From assembly GCA_004552615.1 (NCBI GenBank), contig SFNZ01000004.1, forward strand, positions 1 through 63,165: a DNA stretch of 63,165 nt, read 5' to 3'. A program made the translations under genes and the position numbers. The stretch's first letter is position 1; every line of letters starts with the position of its first letter. The notes under the pieces were generated by a model, which was not told the DNA's origin, did not search any database, and was given only the letters and a program-made list of their open reading frames with translations. Source of the DNA: Bacteroidales bacterium. Lineage in GTDB: Bacteria; Bacteroidota; Bacteroidia; Bacteroidales; UBA932. Of the stretch, positions 15,592 to 24,674 are shown one piece after another.

Positions 15592-16518
15592 TCATTCAAA
15601 AGACTTTATCCTTTCAGCAACGGCCTCGAGCTGCCACTGGGGTGTCGATGTGGCGCCGCATACTCCGGCACGGTCATCCTTGCGGAACCATTCAGGGCGT
15701 ACGTCATCTTCGTTGGATACGTGATATGTCCTGATGTTCAATGATTTGCAAAGTTCGCATAGTACCTTCCCGTTCGAGCTGTCCCGGCCGGAAACGAATA
15801 TTACGATGTCGTGATTCAATGCAAAATCTGAAAGCCTCGAATGCCTCGCCGCCACCTGGGAGCATATCGTGTCGTGAATCTTCAGGAGGCCGGTTCCCCT
15901 GAACTGTACGATGGACAGTTCGTGCTCCATGGACATCCTTTCCTCGATGGCGGAGCATATCTCGGAATATTCCGCCGGGCTCTTCGTGGTCTGGGAGAAT
16001 ACCTCCACGTGTCCTCCAAGATTCAGTGTCCCGTCCTCCAGGGCGTTTCGCAATGCGGCCATTCCGTCAATCACCACGGCATTGCCTTCCGCCTGTCCGA
16101 GCAGTCCAAGGACCTCAGCGTGTCCTACTTTGCCGAAAATGATGACCTGCCCTCCGTTCGCCTTGACCCTTGCGGCGGCCTCCCTGATGCTCTGCTGGAG
16201 CTTGAGCACAACCGGGCAGGTGCAGTCAGTCACTTCAAGGCCGCACTGTACGGCTTCAGTGTATGTGGAAGGGGGTTCCCCGTGGGCCCGGAACAATACC
16301 CGGCTGCCTTGCGGGAGGGATTTGAGATCTTCCCGTGTAACTGCCTGAAGGCCTTTGCTTTCGAGGCGCAGGAGCTCGGCATCATTGTGGACGATGGCTC
16401 CGAGGGAATACAATTTCCTCCCGTCAGCGTTATCCAGAATTTCTTCCGCCTTGCTGATAGCCCTGATCACTCCTCCGCAGAACCCGGAGTGCGAATCTAT
16501 TTCAACAGTACACGCCAT
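15592..16518 (-). CDS. ispH: 4-hydroxy-3-methylbut-2-enyl diphosphate reductase
   Basis: The 308-residue 4Fe-4S enzyme performs the last step of the MEP isoprenoid pathway, converting HMBPP to IPP and DMAPP. The three cluster cysteines appear as SGFCGGV (Cys14), EVTDCTCPVV and AGVCGATSTP. The active-site SQTT loop (VFSQTTKSP) and the FRAHGE motif with its catalytic His and Glu are present. It follows cmk by 12 bases on the same strand, and both likely use the promoter at 17246-17277. Confidence 0.96.
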   Translation of the reverse strand: MACTVEIDSHSGFCGGVIRAISKAEEILDNADGRKLYSLGAIVHNDAELLRLESKGLQAVTREDLKSLPQGSRVLFRAHGEPPSTYTEAVQCGLEVTDCTCPVVLKLQQSIREAAARVKANGGQVIIFGKVGHAEVLGLLGQAEGNAVVIDGMAALRNALEDGTLNLGGHVEVFSQTTKSPAEYSEICSAIEERMSMEHELSIVQFRGTGLLKIHDTICSQVAARHSRLSDFALNHDIVIFVSGRDSSNGKVLCELCKSLNIRTYHVSNEDDVRPEWFRKDDRAGVCGATSTPQWQLEAVAERIKSFE

Positions 16519-16530
16519 CTTTCATTCAAG

Positions 16531-17223
16531 TCAGTCTCCGTATCGGCTTCGTATCAAGTCCTTTATCCACTCCATCTGGTCTTCTGGTGTCATGTGGGTA
16601 TTGTCGAGGACCACTGCATCATCGGCCTGCCTCAGGGGAGATGTCTCACGGTGCGAATCTATGTAGTCCCGGCTTTTCAGATTCTCGATTACGGTCTCGA
16701 AATCCGCATCCTGTCCGGCGGCCTTCATTTCTTTCAGCCTCCTTTCCGCCCTCACCTTGTCATCCGCCACCATGAAAATCTTGATGTCCGCATCCGGGAA
16801 CACCGTCGTCCCGATGTCCCTGCCGTCCATCACTACTCTTCCCGCCCTGCCGTATTCCACCAGAATCCTGTCCACATATTCCCTCACTTCAGGCAGTACG
16901 GCCACCGGGCTGACCACCGACGACACCTCTATGGAACGGATAGGAACGTCCACGCACTCGTCACCAATGAACGTGTGGCTGCCTCCCTCGCCGTGCTCGA
17001 AATGAATGTCGAGCGTTCCGAGGGCTTCCGAAAGTCTTGCCGTGTCGATGGTTTTTCCGTCCGACACCATGCCGCTGCGCATCGCGAACAGCGTCACGGC
17101 CCTGTAGAGGGCTCCCGAGTCCAGGTACAAGAAAGAAAATTCTTTTGCTATCTGTTTCGCAAAAGAACTTTTTCCTGTTGACGAGTAGCCGTCTATGGCG
17201 ATGATGATGTCAGGGACGTTCAT
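16531..17223 (-). CDS. cmk: (d)CMP kinase
   Basis: The 230-residue kinase phosphorylates CMP and dCMP with ATP. The P-loop is DGYSSTGKSSFAK near the N-terminus. The CMP-binding insert and the VVMDGRDIGTTVFPDADIKIFMVA block are typical, as are the lid region with ERRLKEM and the final HREtSPLRQADDAVVLDNTHMT motif. It is the first gene of a cmk-ispH pair, an order often seen in Bacteroidota. Confidence 0.96.
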   Translation of the reverse strand: MNVPDIIIAIDGYSSTGKSSFAKQIAKEFSFLYLDSGALYRAVTLFAMRSGMVSDGKTIDTARLSEALGTLDIHFEHGEGGSHTFIGDECVDVPIRSIEVSSVVSPVAVLPEVREYVDRILVEYGRAGRVVMDGRDIGTTVFPDADIKIFMVADDKVRAERRLKEMKAAGQDADFETVIENLKSRDYIDSHRETSPLRQADDAVVLDNTHMTPEDQMEWIKDLIRSRYGD

Positions 17224-17245
17224 TCAAATTACCGTTGGTTGGATG

Positions 17246-17277
17246 CAAATGTAGAAAAAAATATATTCATCCGCAAT
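17246..17277 (-). promoter_or_regulatory. cmk-ispH promoter
   Basis: The minus strand reads TACATTTG at 17253-17246 (TAnnTTTG) with ATTG at 17277-17274, 20 bases upstream. The cmk ATG lies 22 bases further on. Confidence 0.6.
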
Positions 17278-17309
17278 AGAAATCTATATCAGCTTGTCCT
17301 GCCGTCCCG

Positions 17310-17717
17310 TCAGTCCGTTTTCTGTATCTTCAGCTGCTGGATCCTGTAGGACTGGTTCTTGAACGTGACGAATATCGTCACCTCGAACATCTCCCCTCCG
17401 GCATTGAGGCGGCCGAGGGCGTATTTCATGTTGGAACGTCCTGCCGTGTGGGTGATGTCGAATTCCCTCGGGCTGTAGCTGTCGAAGAATGTCTTGACGA
17501 TGCAGCGGGCCTGATTCTTGCTTGAGTCGCTGGAGTTGGAGATGATGGAAATCTCGAGATTGTCGTCGAACCACGCGGACAGTTTTTCCGCGTCCCCGAG
17601 CCTGATGTACTTTGCTATTGGCACGAACACGTCATAGCCTCCTGTCTGTGCGGACATTTTTCCGCAGCAGAAAAGAGCCGTCAATAACAGAACCGACTTG
17701 AATCCGAGATTTCTCAT
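17310..17717 (-). CDS. DUF4783 secreted protein
   Basis: From ATG 17717 the 135-residue protein has a signal peptide (MRNLGFKSVLLLTALFCCG, cleaved near SAQ) and a compact NTF2/DUF4783-like fold: VFVPIAKYIRLGDAEKLSAWFDDNLEI, then KNQARCIVKTFFDSYSPREFDI and the strands YALGRLNAGGEMFEVTIFVTF. DUF4783 proteins are characteristic of Bacteroidota and commonly sit next to rlmH, as here where it is divergent from rlmH. The function is unknown. An open frame extends further upstream, but the signal peptide fixes the start. Confidence 0.85.
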   Translation of the reverse strand: MRNLGFKSVLLLTALFCCGKMSAQTGGYDVFVPIAKYIRLGDAEKLSAWFDDNLEISIISNSSDSSKNQARCIVKTFFDSYSPREFDITHTAGRSNMKYALGRLNAGGEMFEVTIFVTFKNQSYRIQQLKIQKTD

Positions 17718-17775
17718 AAACGCCCGCCTTGTCTGAAGATACGGCTTTTTTATTGCAAATACCGAGCCACGTGTG

Positions 17776-17783
17776 TATATTTG
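17776..17783 (+). promoter_or_regulatory. -7 box for rlmH
   Basis: TATATTTG is a full TAnnTTTG match only six bases before the ATG at 17790, with ATTG (17752-17755) 20 bases upstream as the -33 element. Transcription would start at or very near the start codon. Confidence 0.6.
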
Positions 17784-17789
17784 TGCAAT

Positions 17790-18266
17790 ATGAAGATGAC
17801 TTTGCTCACGGTCGGCAAGACCGATGTGCGCTGGGTGCGCGAAGGACTGGAACTGTATGTGTCCCGTCTGGAACATTATGTCAAATTCGCGTTGAAGGAG
17901 ATTCCTGAGCTGAAGAATGTCTCCGCCTTCACTCGGGAGCAGATCAAGGAGAAGGAGGGGGAGCTCATCCTGTCCTCCGTGCAGCAGTCTGACGAACTGG
18001 TACTCCTCGACGAGAGGGGCAGCAGGTACAGGTCGGTGGATTTCGCCGCGTTCCTGCAGGACAGGATGGTCCGGAGCGGCAGGAACATGGTTTTCGTCGT
18101 GGGTGGGGCGTACGGATTCTCACGGGAGGTGTATTCCAGGGCGTCTTCCATGATTTCCCTTTCGGAAATGACGTTCTCGCACCAGATGGTCAGGGTCATA
18201 TTCGCGGAGCAGCTCTACCGTGCATTCACTATAATGAAAGGGGAGCCATATCATCATGAAGGATAG
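17790..18266 (+). CDS. rlmH: 23S rRNA pseudouridine-1915 N3-methyltransferase
   Basis: The 158-residue SPOUT methyltransferase modifies helix 69 of 23S rRNA. The trefoil-knot motifs are clear: ELVLLDERGSRYRSVDFA, MVFVVGGAYGFSREV, and the C-terminal LSEMTFSHQMVRVIFAEQLYRAFTIMKGEPYHH. ATG 17790 is preferred over the TTG at 17781 because it begins the conserved KMTLLTVGKT strand. The giant histidine kinase gene follows three bases after the stop, so the two are probably co-transcribed. Confidence 0.96.
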   Translation: MKMTLLTVGKTDVRWVREGLELYVSRLEHYVKFALKEIPELKNVSAFTREQIKEKEGELILSSVQQSDELVLLDERGSRYRSVDFAAFLQDRMVRSGRNMVFVVGGAYGFSREVYSRASSMISLSEMTFSHQMVRVIFAEQLYRAFTIMKGEPYHHEG

Positions 18267-18269
18267 GAA

Positions 18270-21200
18270 ATGAAGACAGGAGCGGACGGAAAAATACGTT
18301 TGTCGCCATGGCGGCGCAATGCCTGGTTGCTCGGATTTCTCGGCATCCTGCTCTCCGCGTGCGCGCTGTTCTTCCTTATGCGCGATGCGGACATGTCCAA
18401 TCTCACGGCCTCCCGTGTCAGCAGGGTGATAAACAAGCGGATGGCCCGCCTCGAGGCGTTGATGGACGCGGCCATGTCAGGCAACCACAATGACTGGCTC
18501 ACTCTCGACGGGCTGGACGAGGACATGGTCGTGTACCGTTACATCGACGATTCCCTGCAGTCCTGGTGCAACCAGTTCTCCCTCGACAATGACGATATCA
18601 GCAAACGTCTCGTGGTCCAGAGGTTCGTGAACCTGAGGTACAATTTCGTATCTCCTCTCGCTGAGGCCGACACTGCAGCCAGATATATCAACATGGGCCC
18701 GAAATGGTATCTCGTCAAGTCTGTTTCGGACAAGCGAGGCTGCCGTGTCATCGGCGGACTCGAGATCCGCAACACTATGGATACCAGGACAGTGAACGGA
18801 GTCAACCCGCGGCTCAGGCTCGGGGACCAGTATTCTCTTCATCCTGTCAGCTATCCGGGTGGTGAGCCCATCATGGTCTCTGGCCGTCCGCTTCTCAAGC
18901 TCCTTCGCGAGTCCTCCGGAGGAGACCCGCTTTTCCCGGACTCGTCCCTGCTGTGGCTTGCAATGGGCATTTTCGTGCTGATGACGATGACGTTCCTCTA
19001 TTTCAACAGGAGCGTGAAGGTTATGTTCATCGCCATGGGAGTTGTCACAGTGCTCATGGCCGTGTTCTATGCCCTCGGCATCGGGATGAAGAGCAGTGCG
19101 AGCATATTCTCCCCGGCCCTGTACGCTGACGGAACCGTGCTGTACTCTCTCGGTGCAGTCCTCATCATCAATATATGGATATGCCTGGTAGTGGGCTGTT
19201 ACTGGCTCTGCAGGAAGTTGATAATCAGAAGGTTACTTGAACGCGGATCCAAGGCGGGAGTAATTGCCCTCATCGTCGGCGCAGGCATCGTCACGGTCGG
19301 GCTCGTGATGTATATCCTCTGTTCTTTCAGGAGTCTCATTCTCAATTCCGACATGTCCCTGGAGCTGTACAAGATGTCCACTTTCAACCGCTTCACGATC
19401 TATGTCTATATTTCCTACATGGGGCTGCTGTCGCTGATCCCGCTTCTCATACAGTCCGTGAGATATCCGGTATTCCATTTCACAGGTATCCGGTACGATG
19501 TCTTGTCGCGGTGGGGCAGGAGCCTGTTCGCTCTGCTCTGCGCAGCTTTCCTTCTGGCCACCTTCTCGGTCCTCGGGGTGAGGAAGGAGGCCAACAGGGC
19601 AGGTATATGGACCAGCCGTATGGCAATCGACAGGGACCTGGTGCTGGAGCTCCAGTTGAGGATGGTGGAGAATGCTGTGGCTTCTGACAATGCGATAGCC
19701 GAGATAATCCACTCGACGGTGGACTATAAGCTGATACTCAATAGGTTGAATGAGACCTACATGAGCCGTATTTCCAAGGATTACGATGTGTCGGTACTCC
19801 TTTTCAGGGACAATCTTTCCGATCCCCAGCTGATAAAGTATTTCAATGACAGGATGGCCAATGCCGTTCCTATAGCCCCGGATTCCCGTTTCTCCTACAG
19901 CCGGACTGCCAACGGCAGGGCACAATACACCGGTCTTTTCGTATATTATTTCCCGGACAACGGGGTGGTCCGCATGGTAATCGGAGTCAATTCCAAGGCT
20001 GACAAGGAAGCCCGTGGATATTCATTGATTCTCGATGACAGCGCTCCGGGCTCGGTGTCGATACCCCCGCAGTATTCTTACGCCAAGTACATCGGGGGCA
20101 AGATAGTCAGCTACAAGGGTGACTTCCCGTATCCGACGGTACTCAGCGGCAAGTTCAAGGCCGAGATAGACAACAACAACCAGCAGCGGGCGGTTTCCGG
20201 CTCCTATGCGCATTTCTATACCCAGATTTCCCCGGACGAGGCCATCGTGATATCCCGTCCGAAAATCAGCGTGACGCAGTATATGGTCGCTGCAGGAATG
20301 ATTTATATCCTGGCTTATTTCTGGATCAGCATGTTCTCCCTGCGCAGGAAGAGGAAGAGCGAGTTCGAGAAGAATTATTACAAGTCAAGGGTGAATGCGG
20401 TGCTGTTCATGTCGATGCTCCTGACGCTCGTCACGATGAGCATCATCATGGTGTTCTTCGTGTACAAGCGCAATGACGAGAATGTCAAGAAGCTGATGAC
20501 CAGCAAGATCACCACCATCCAGTCCCTCATGGCGAACAGGGTCAGGGCTTTCGGCTCATACCTCGACATGACCAATCCGGACATGACCGCCATAATCGAG
20601 GACGTGGCCGACTACACCAGGACGGACATCACTCTGTACAGTCCTGACGGCAAGGTGTTCAATTCGACCGCACCGGAGATTTTCGAAAGGATGATACTCG
20701 GCTCCAGGACGAATCCGGAGGCCTACCGCAACATCATCTACAGCAGCAAGCGCTATTACATCCACAAGGAGAGGGTGGCCGGAAGGCCGTTCTATACCAT
20801 GTACGCTCCTCTGCTGAACGACCAGGGCCGGATACTGGCAATCCTGAGCGCACCTTATACCGATTCCGGACTTTCGTTCCGTGCCGATGCGGTCTTCCAT
20901 TCCGTATTCGTGATTACGGTCTTCTTCATTCTCTTGATAATCACGAGGTTCTTTACCACGAGAGTGGTCGACAAGATGTTCCGTCCGATCATCGTGATGG
21001 GCAGGAAAATGCTTTCCGCAAGGACCGGCGGCCTGGAATACATCATATATGACAAGGAAGACGAGCTCTCCGGCCTCGTGAGGGCGTACAACCTGATGGT
21101 GCACGACCTGTCCGAGTCCGGCAAGCAGGTGGCCCAGGCCGAGCGTGAGCGTGCATGGAGCGAGATGGCCCGCCAGGTGGCGCACGAGATCAAGAATCCG

Positions 21201-21869
21201 CTGACACCTATAAAGCTCCAGATCCAGAGACTTATAAGGATGAAGAACAACAACAATCCGAATTGGGAGGCAAAGCTCGATGATATCTCCAGGGTCATCC
21301 TTGACAACATCGATGTTCTCACGGACACGGCAAATGAGTTCTCCACCTTCGCCAAGCTCTATACCGAGCAGATGGTGCCTATTGACCTGGATGCCCTCGC
21401 ATCCGACCAGATGGCGATGTTCGGGGACCGTGATAACATCTCTTTCGAGTATTTCGGCTTCAAGGGGGCTTATGTGATGGGGCCTAAGCCTCAGCTTACC
21501 CGTGTCTTCGTGAATCTCCTGACGAATGCGGTGCAGGCCATCGAGAACCAGCAGGCCGAGGAGGCGGAATCCGGCAGGGAGCCGTTCCACGGGCAGATAG
21601 TGCTGTCCGTCAGGAACAGTACCAAGGACTCTTTCTATGACATTGTGTTCGAGGACAACGGCCCTGGAATCCCGGACGAGAACCGTCCGAGGCTGTTCAC
21701 GCCGAATTTCACCACCAAGACCAGCGGCACGGGACTCGGACTTGCGATATGCAAGAACATTCTCGAGCGCTGCGGCGGTGAAATCTCATACAGCAGGTCG
21801 TTCACCCTGAAAGGGGCCTGCTTCACTGTACGTTTTCCGAAAATGAAGAATCCTCCTACTTCTGCCTGA
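18270..21869 (+). CDS. giant NtrY-like membrane sensor histidine kinase
   Basis: The 1199-residue protein contains many membrane helices: one near residues 18-38, a block at ~228-400 with about five to six helices, one at ~418-440, one near ~675, one at ~708-730 and one at ~880-900. Extracytoplasmic segments separate them. A HAMP-like segment (FRPIIVMGRKMLS) precedes the DHp domain, whose phospho-accepting His972 lies in QVAHEIKNPLTPIK (NtrY/NtrB type H-box). The ATPase domain shows the N box NLLTNAVQAIEN, G1 DNGPGIP and G2 TSGTGLGLAI. NtrY-type kinases usually pair with sigma-54 regulators; the only one in the window is at 13688-14761. The 3' end overlaps convergent der by 14 bases. Confidence 0.9.
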   Translation: MKTGADGKIRLSPWRRNAWLLGFLGILLSACALFFLMRDADMSNLTASRVSRVINKRMARLEALMDAAMSGNHNDWLTLDGLDEDMVVYRYIDDSLQSWCNQFSLDNDDISKRLVVQRFVNLRYNFVSPLAEADTAARYINMGPKWYLVKSVSDKRGCRVIGGLEIRNTMDTRTVNGVNPRLRLGDQYSLHPVSYPGGEPIMVSGRPLLKLLRESSGGDPLFPDSSLLWLAMGIFVLMTMTFLYFNRSVKVMFIAMGVVTVLMAVFYALGIGMKSSASIFSPALYADGTVLYSLGAVLIINIWICLVVGCYWLCRKLIIRRLLERGSKAGVIALIVGAGIVTVGLVMYILCSFRSLILNSDMSLELYKMSTFNRFTIYVYISYMGLLSLIPLLIQSVRYPVFHFTGIRYDVLSRWGRSLFALLCAAFLLATFSVLGVRKEANRAGIWTSRMAIDRDLVLELQLRMVENAVASDNAIAEIIHSTVDYKLILNRLNETYMSRISKDYDVSVLLFRDNLSDPQLIKYFNDRMANAVPIAPDSRFSYSRTANGRAQYTGLFVYYFPDNGVVRMVIGVNSKADKEARGYSLILDDSAPGSVSIPPQYSYAKYIGGKIVSYKGDFPYPTVLSGKFKAEIDNNNQQRAVSGSYAHFYTQISPDEAIVISRPKISVTQYMVAAGMIYILAYFWISMFSLRRKRKSEFEKNYYKSRVNAVLFMSMLLTLVTMSIIMVFFVYKRNDENVKKLMTSKITTIQSLMANRVRAFGSYLDMTNPDMTAIIEDVADYTRTDITLYSPDGKVFNSTAPEIFERMILGSRTNPEAYRNIIYSSKRYYIHKERVAGRPFYTMYAPLLNDQGRILAILSAPYTDSGLSFRADAVFHSVFVITVFFILLIITRFFTTRVVDKMFRPIIVMGRKMLSARTGGLEYIIYDKEDELSGLVRAYNLMVHDLSESGKQVAQAERERAWSEMARQVAHEIKNPLTPIKLQIQRLIRMKNNNNPNWEAKLDDISRVILDNIDVLTDTANEFSTFAKLYTEQMVPIDLDALASDQMAMFGDRDNISFEYFGFKGAYVMGPKPQLTRVFVNLLTNAVQAIENQQAEEAESGREPFHGQIVLSVRNSTKDSFYDIVFEDNGPGIPDENRPRLFTPNFTTKTSGTGLGLAICKNILERCGGEISYSRSFTLKGACFTVRFPKMKNPPTSA

Positions 21870-23163
21870 TGAATATCTGCACAGGACAGCCGGTCAGGTC
21901 GAAATGAGACCTGAGCTTGTTCTCGAGGAATCGCTTGTACGGTTCCTTGATGTACTGCGGCAGGTTGCAGAAGAAGGCGAATGCCGGGAACTTGGTTGGA
22001 AGCTGGGTTATGTATTTGATATTGACCACCTTGCCCTTCCACATCGGAGGTGGGTAATTGTCAATCTCTGGCAGCATTGTGTCCATCAGCTTGGAAGTGC
22101 TCAGCCTTCTGGAGTAATTCTCATAGACGTGAGCTATCGCATCGAGGACATCGAGAATCCTCTGTTTCTTCAGCACTGAAGTGAAGATAATAGGCACGTC
22201 GCTGAACGGGGCGATTCTCGCGCGGAGGGCCTCCGTGTACTGGGCCAGCGTGTTGCTTTCCTTCTCGAAGAGGTCCCATTTGTTCACTACGATGACGCAG
22301 CCTTTCCTGTTTCTCTTGATGAGATTGAAGATGTTCATGTCCTGGGCCTCCATTCCGGTGGTGGCGTCAATCATCATTATGCAGACGTCACTGTGCTCTA
22401 TGGCCCTGATGGAACGCATCACGGAATAGAACTCCAGGTCTTCCTGTACCCTGTTCTTCTTCCTGATACCGGCCGTGTCCACGAACATGAATTCGTGGCC
22501 GAATTTATTGTAATAGCTTGATATTGAATCTCTTGTTGTTCCGGCAACGGATGTCACGATATTTCTCTCCTCGCCGAGAAGGGCGTTGGTGAGGGAGGAT
22601 TTGCCCACATTAGGCTTGCCGACAATGGTAATTCTCGGTACTCCGGGATGCTCGTCCTCTGCGGCAGTGTCCTCCGGAAGCCGCTTCACGATTTCGTCCA
22701 GTAGATCCCCGGTGCCGCTTCCGTTGGCGGATGATATTGACCAGATTTCTCCGAGTCCAAGCCCGTAGAACTGGTAGGCGTCGTACATTTTCTCGCCTGA
22801 ATCGACCTTGTTCACGGCCACTACGACCGGTTTGCCGCATTTTCTCAGGAGAGCCGCTATCTCCGCATCGTAGTCCGTGATGCCCGTGGCGGCTTCCGTC
22901 ATGAACAATATCAGGTCAGCCTCCTCTATGGCTATCACCACCTGTTTCCTGATTTCCTCCTCGAAAACGTCATCTGATCCGGAAGTGTATCCTCCCGTAT
23001 CCACGACGGAGAATTCCTTACCGCACCATTCGCATTTTCCGTAATGTCTGTCGCGGGTCACTCCCGCAGTCTCGTCGACTATTGCCTGTCTCATTCCTAC
23101 CAGGCGGTTGAAAAGTGTGGATTTGCCGACATTCGGCCTTCCCACGATAGCTACAAGGCTCAT
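21856..23163 (-). CDS. der: ribosome-assembly GTPase Der (EngA)
   Basis: The 435-residue protein has the two tandem G domains unique to Der: GRPNVGKSTL, DTGG and NKVD in the first (residues ~1-165), and GKPNVGKSSL, DTAG and NKWD in the second (~175-345). A KH-like C-terminal domain follows (~350-435, with NYPPPMWKGKVVNIKYITQ). It acts in 50S subunit maturation. Its 3' end overlaps the convergent kinase gene by 14 bases. Confidence 0.97.
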   Translation of the reverse strand: MSLVAIVGRPNVGKSTLFNRLVGMRQAIVDETAGVTRDRHYGKCEWCGKEFSVVDTGGYTSGSDDVFEEEIRKQVVIAIEEADLILFMTEAATGITDYDAEIAALLRKCGKPVVVAVNKVDSGEKMYDAYQFYGLGLGEIWSISSANGSGTGDLLDEIVKRLPEDTAAEDEHPGVPRITIVGKPNVGKSSLTNALLGEERNIVTSVAGTTRDSISSYYNKFGHEFMFVDTAGIRKKNRVQEDLEFYSVMRSIRAIEHSDVCIMMIDATTGMEAQDMNIFNLIKRNRKGCVIVVNKWDLFEKESNTLAQYTEALRARIAPFSDVPIIFTSVLKKQRILDVLDAIAHVYENYSRRLSTSKLMDTMLPEIDNYPPPMWKGKVVNIKYITQLPTKFPAFAFFCNLPQYIKEPYKRFLENKLRSHFDLTGCPVQIFIRQK

Positions 23164-23241
23164 GTGTTTACATTATTAAAGTCTCGCAAGTTGCAACTCA
23201 TTTTTTCATTGTGCTTTTTTTTCATTGTGCTTGTCGCTCAA

Positions 23242-23367
23242 TGCGGGCAAAGGCCAACGCACTCTTTTTATATACGCTGCCCTTTTCCTAAATCCCTTTC
23301 CCCGGGAAAGGGACTTACCCTCGGCCTGAAGGCCTCAAAAGCAGTTGTTTCGCTCTGCGAAACTTGA
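23242..23367 (-). repeat. dispersed structured repeat, copy B (~126 bp)
   Basis: This is the inverted counterpart of 10199-10322. On the minus strand it has the same hairpins in the same order: GTTTCGC/GCGAAAC, GGCC-TTCA-GGCC (loop changed from GAAA to TTCA) and the CCCTTTCC/GGAAAGGG stem, then GTGCGTTGGC. The changed loop with an intact stem suggests that the hairpin itself is maintained. It lies between der and a small membrane protein gene. Confidence 0.8.
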
Positions 23368-23394
23368 GAAATTATTTGTCCTCTCACGAGGGTG

Positions 23395-23679
23395 TTATCG
23401 GTTTTCCTTCGTGCCGGATTCATTGTGCGGATACAGTCCGCAGCCGGCGCAGGAGTCACTGTAAACTCCGGAGCAGCTGGCCCCGGAGTGTTTCTTGCTA
23501 CCGGAGGAGAACCTCTCGTCGTCCTCCTCCCTCATGCATCTTATTCCCAGCTTGCGCATGTTCTCGTTCGAGCCGACATCGGTCTGGGGAAATTCCCCGT
23601 TCTTCCGGAATATGATGTTGAAACACATTCCGAACACACCGATGCCGATGAGAATCACTGCTGCAAGGAAGACTTTCAT
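23395..23679 (-). CDS. small membrane-anchored cysteine-rich protein
   Basis: The 94-residue protein begins with one transmembrane helix (MKVFLAAVILIGIGVFGMCF). A conserved-looking segment follows, NGEFPQTDVGSNENMRKLGIRCMREEDDE, then a Cys-containing tail (SGASCSG, SCAGCGLYPHNES). Small Bacteroidota membrane proteins with a 'FPNTHVGxNKxxRKxGIxC' pattern are common and uncharacterised; this one fits that type. The cysteines could bind metal or a redox cofactor, which is inference. It lies 17 bases downstream of prs on the same strand. Confidence 0.75.
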   Translation of the reverse strand: MKVFLAAVILIGIGVFGMCFNIIFRKNGEFPQTDVGSNENMRKLGIRCMREEDDERFSSGSKKHSGASCSGVYSDSCAGCGLYPHNESGTKENR

Positions 23680-23696
23680 GCCTGGGTCTATGATGT

Positions 23697-24674
23697 TTAG
23701 AATATGAATTCAGGGCTGATAGGCTCGTTGTCGCGCACTTTCGTGATGATTCTTGCGAACGTGCCTGTCATTGACACCACCTTGATCTTTCTCTTGTCCA
23801 CCGAAGGGTCGGAAGTCAGGGGAATGGTGTCGGTGACATATACCTCCGTGAGGCTGGAGTTGTTGATCCTGTCGTATGCCGGTCCTGAAAGGATGGCGTG
23901 TGTCGCACAGGCCCTTACGCTCTTCGCGCCTTTCTCCATGAGGATGTCTGCCGCCTTGGTCAATGTACCTGCAGTGTCAATCATGTCGTCCACGATGACA
24001 ACGTTCTTTCCTTCCACCTCACCGATGGCCGTGATGGATGCCACCACGTTGGCCCTTGCCCTTGACTTGTGGCAGATGATTACCGGACATGCCAGGTCCT
24101 TGGCGTATGCATTGGCCCTCTTGGCTCCTCCCATGTCAGGGGCTGCGATGGCGAGGTTGTCGAGGTCCAGGGACTTGAGGTAAGGGATGAATACCTTGCT
24201 TGCATAGATATGGTCAACAGGTATGTCGAAGAATCCCTGTATCTGGTCTGCGTGAAGGTCGCAGGTCATTATCCTGTCGACTCCTGCGGCACAGAGCAGG
24301 TTGGCCACGAGCTTGGCACCGATTGACACTCTCGGCTTGTCCTTCCTGTCCTGGCGGGCCCAGCCGAAATACGGCATCACGGCTATGACCTTGTACGCCG
24401 AAGCTCTCTTGGCGGCGTCGATGGTGAGCAGCAGTTCCATGAGGTTTTCGGCAGGCGGGAATGTGGACTGGAGAATGAATACAGTGGCGCCACGTACACT
24501 TTCCGAGAAAGAAGGCTGGAATTCACCGTCGCTGAAAGCGGTGACCTCGGAATCTCCAAGATGAATGGGACTTGTGCCCGGTTCTCTGATAGCATTGAGT
24601 TCGTTGACGACTTTCGCTGCGAAGTCTTTTGATGCCCTGCAGGCAAACAATTCCATTCTATGTTCGGTGTTCAT
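23697..24674 (-). CDS. prs: ribose-phosphate pyrophosphokinase
   Basis: The 325-residue enzyme makes PRPP from ribose-5-phosphate and ATP. Diagnostic motifs are the flexible loop PYFGWARQDRKDKPRVSIGAK, the metal/ribose site TCDLHADQIQGFFDIPVDH, and the PRPP loop VVIVDDMIDTAGTLT. ATG 24674 (MNTEHRMELFAC) is the natural start. The start overlaps the stop of ysxC by four bases (ATGA), which implies translational coupling. An upstream in-frame extension to 24800 is inside ysxC and is not used. Confidence 0.96.
   Translation of the reverse strand: MNTEHRMELFACRASKDFAAKVVNELNAIREPGTSPIHLGDSEVTAFSDGEFQPSFSESVRGATVFILQSTFPPAENLMELLLTIDAAKRASAYKVIAVMPYFGWARQDRKDKPRVSIGAKLVANLLCAAGVDRIMTCDLHADQIQGFFDIPVDHIYASKVFIPYLKSLDLDNLAIAAPDMGGAKRANAYAKDLACPVIICHKSRARANVVASITAIGEVEGKNVVIVDDMIDTAGTLTKAADILMEKGAKSVRACATHAILSGPAYDRINNSSLTEVYVTDTIPLTSDPSVDKRKIKVVSMTGTFARIITKVRDNEPISPEFIF

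Noticed and set aside
15841..17181. 446-codon plus-strand ORF
   Set aside because: It is antisense to ispH and cmk, which have clear motifs. It is a shadow frame typical of GC-rich genes.
20556..21590. 344-codon minus-strand ORF
   Set aside because: It is antisense to the histidine kinase catalytic region and has no motifs of its own.
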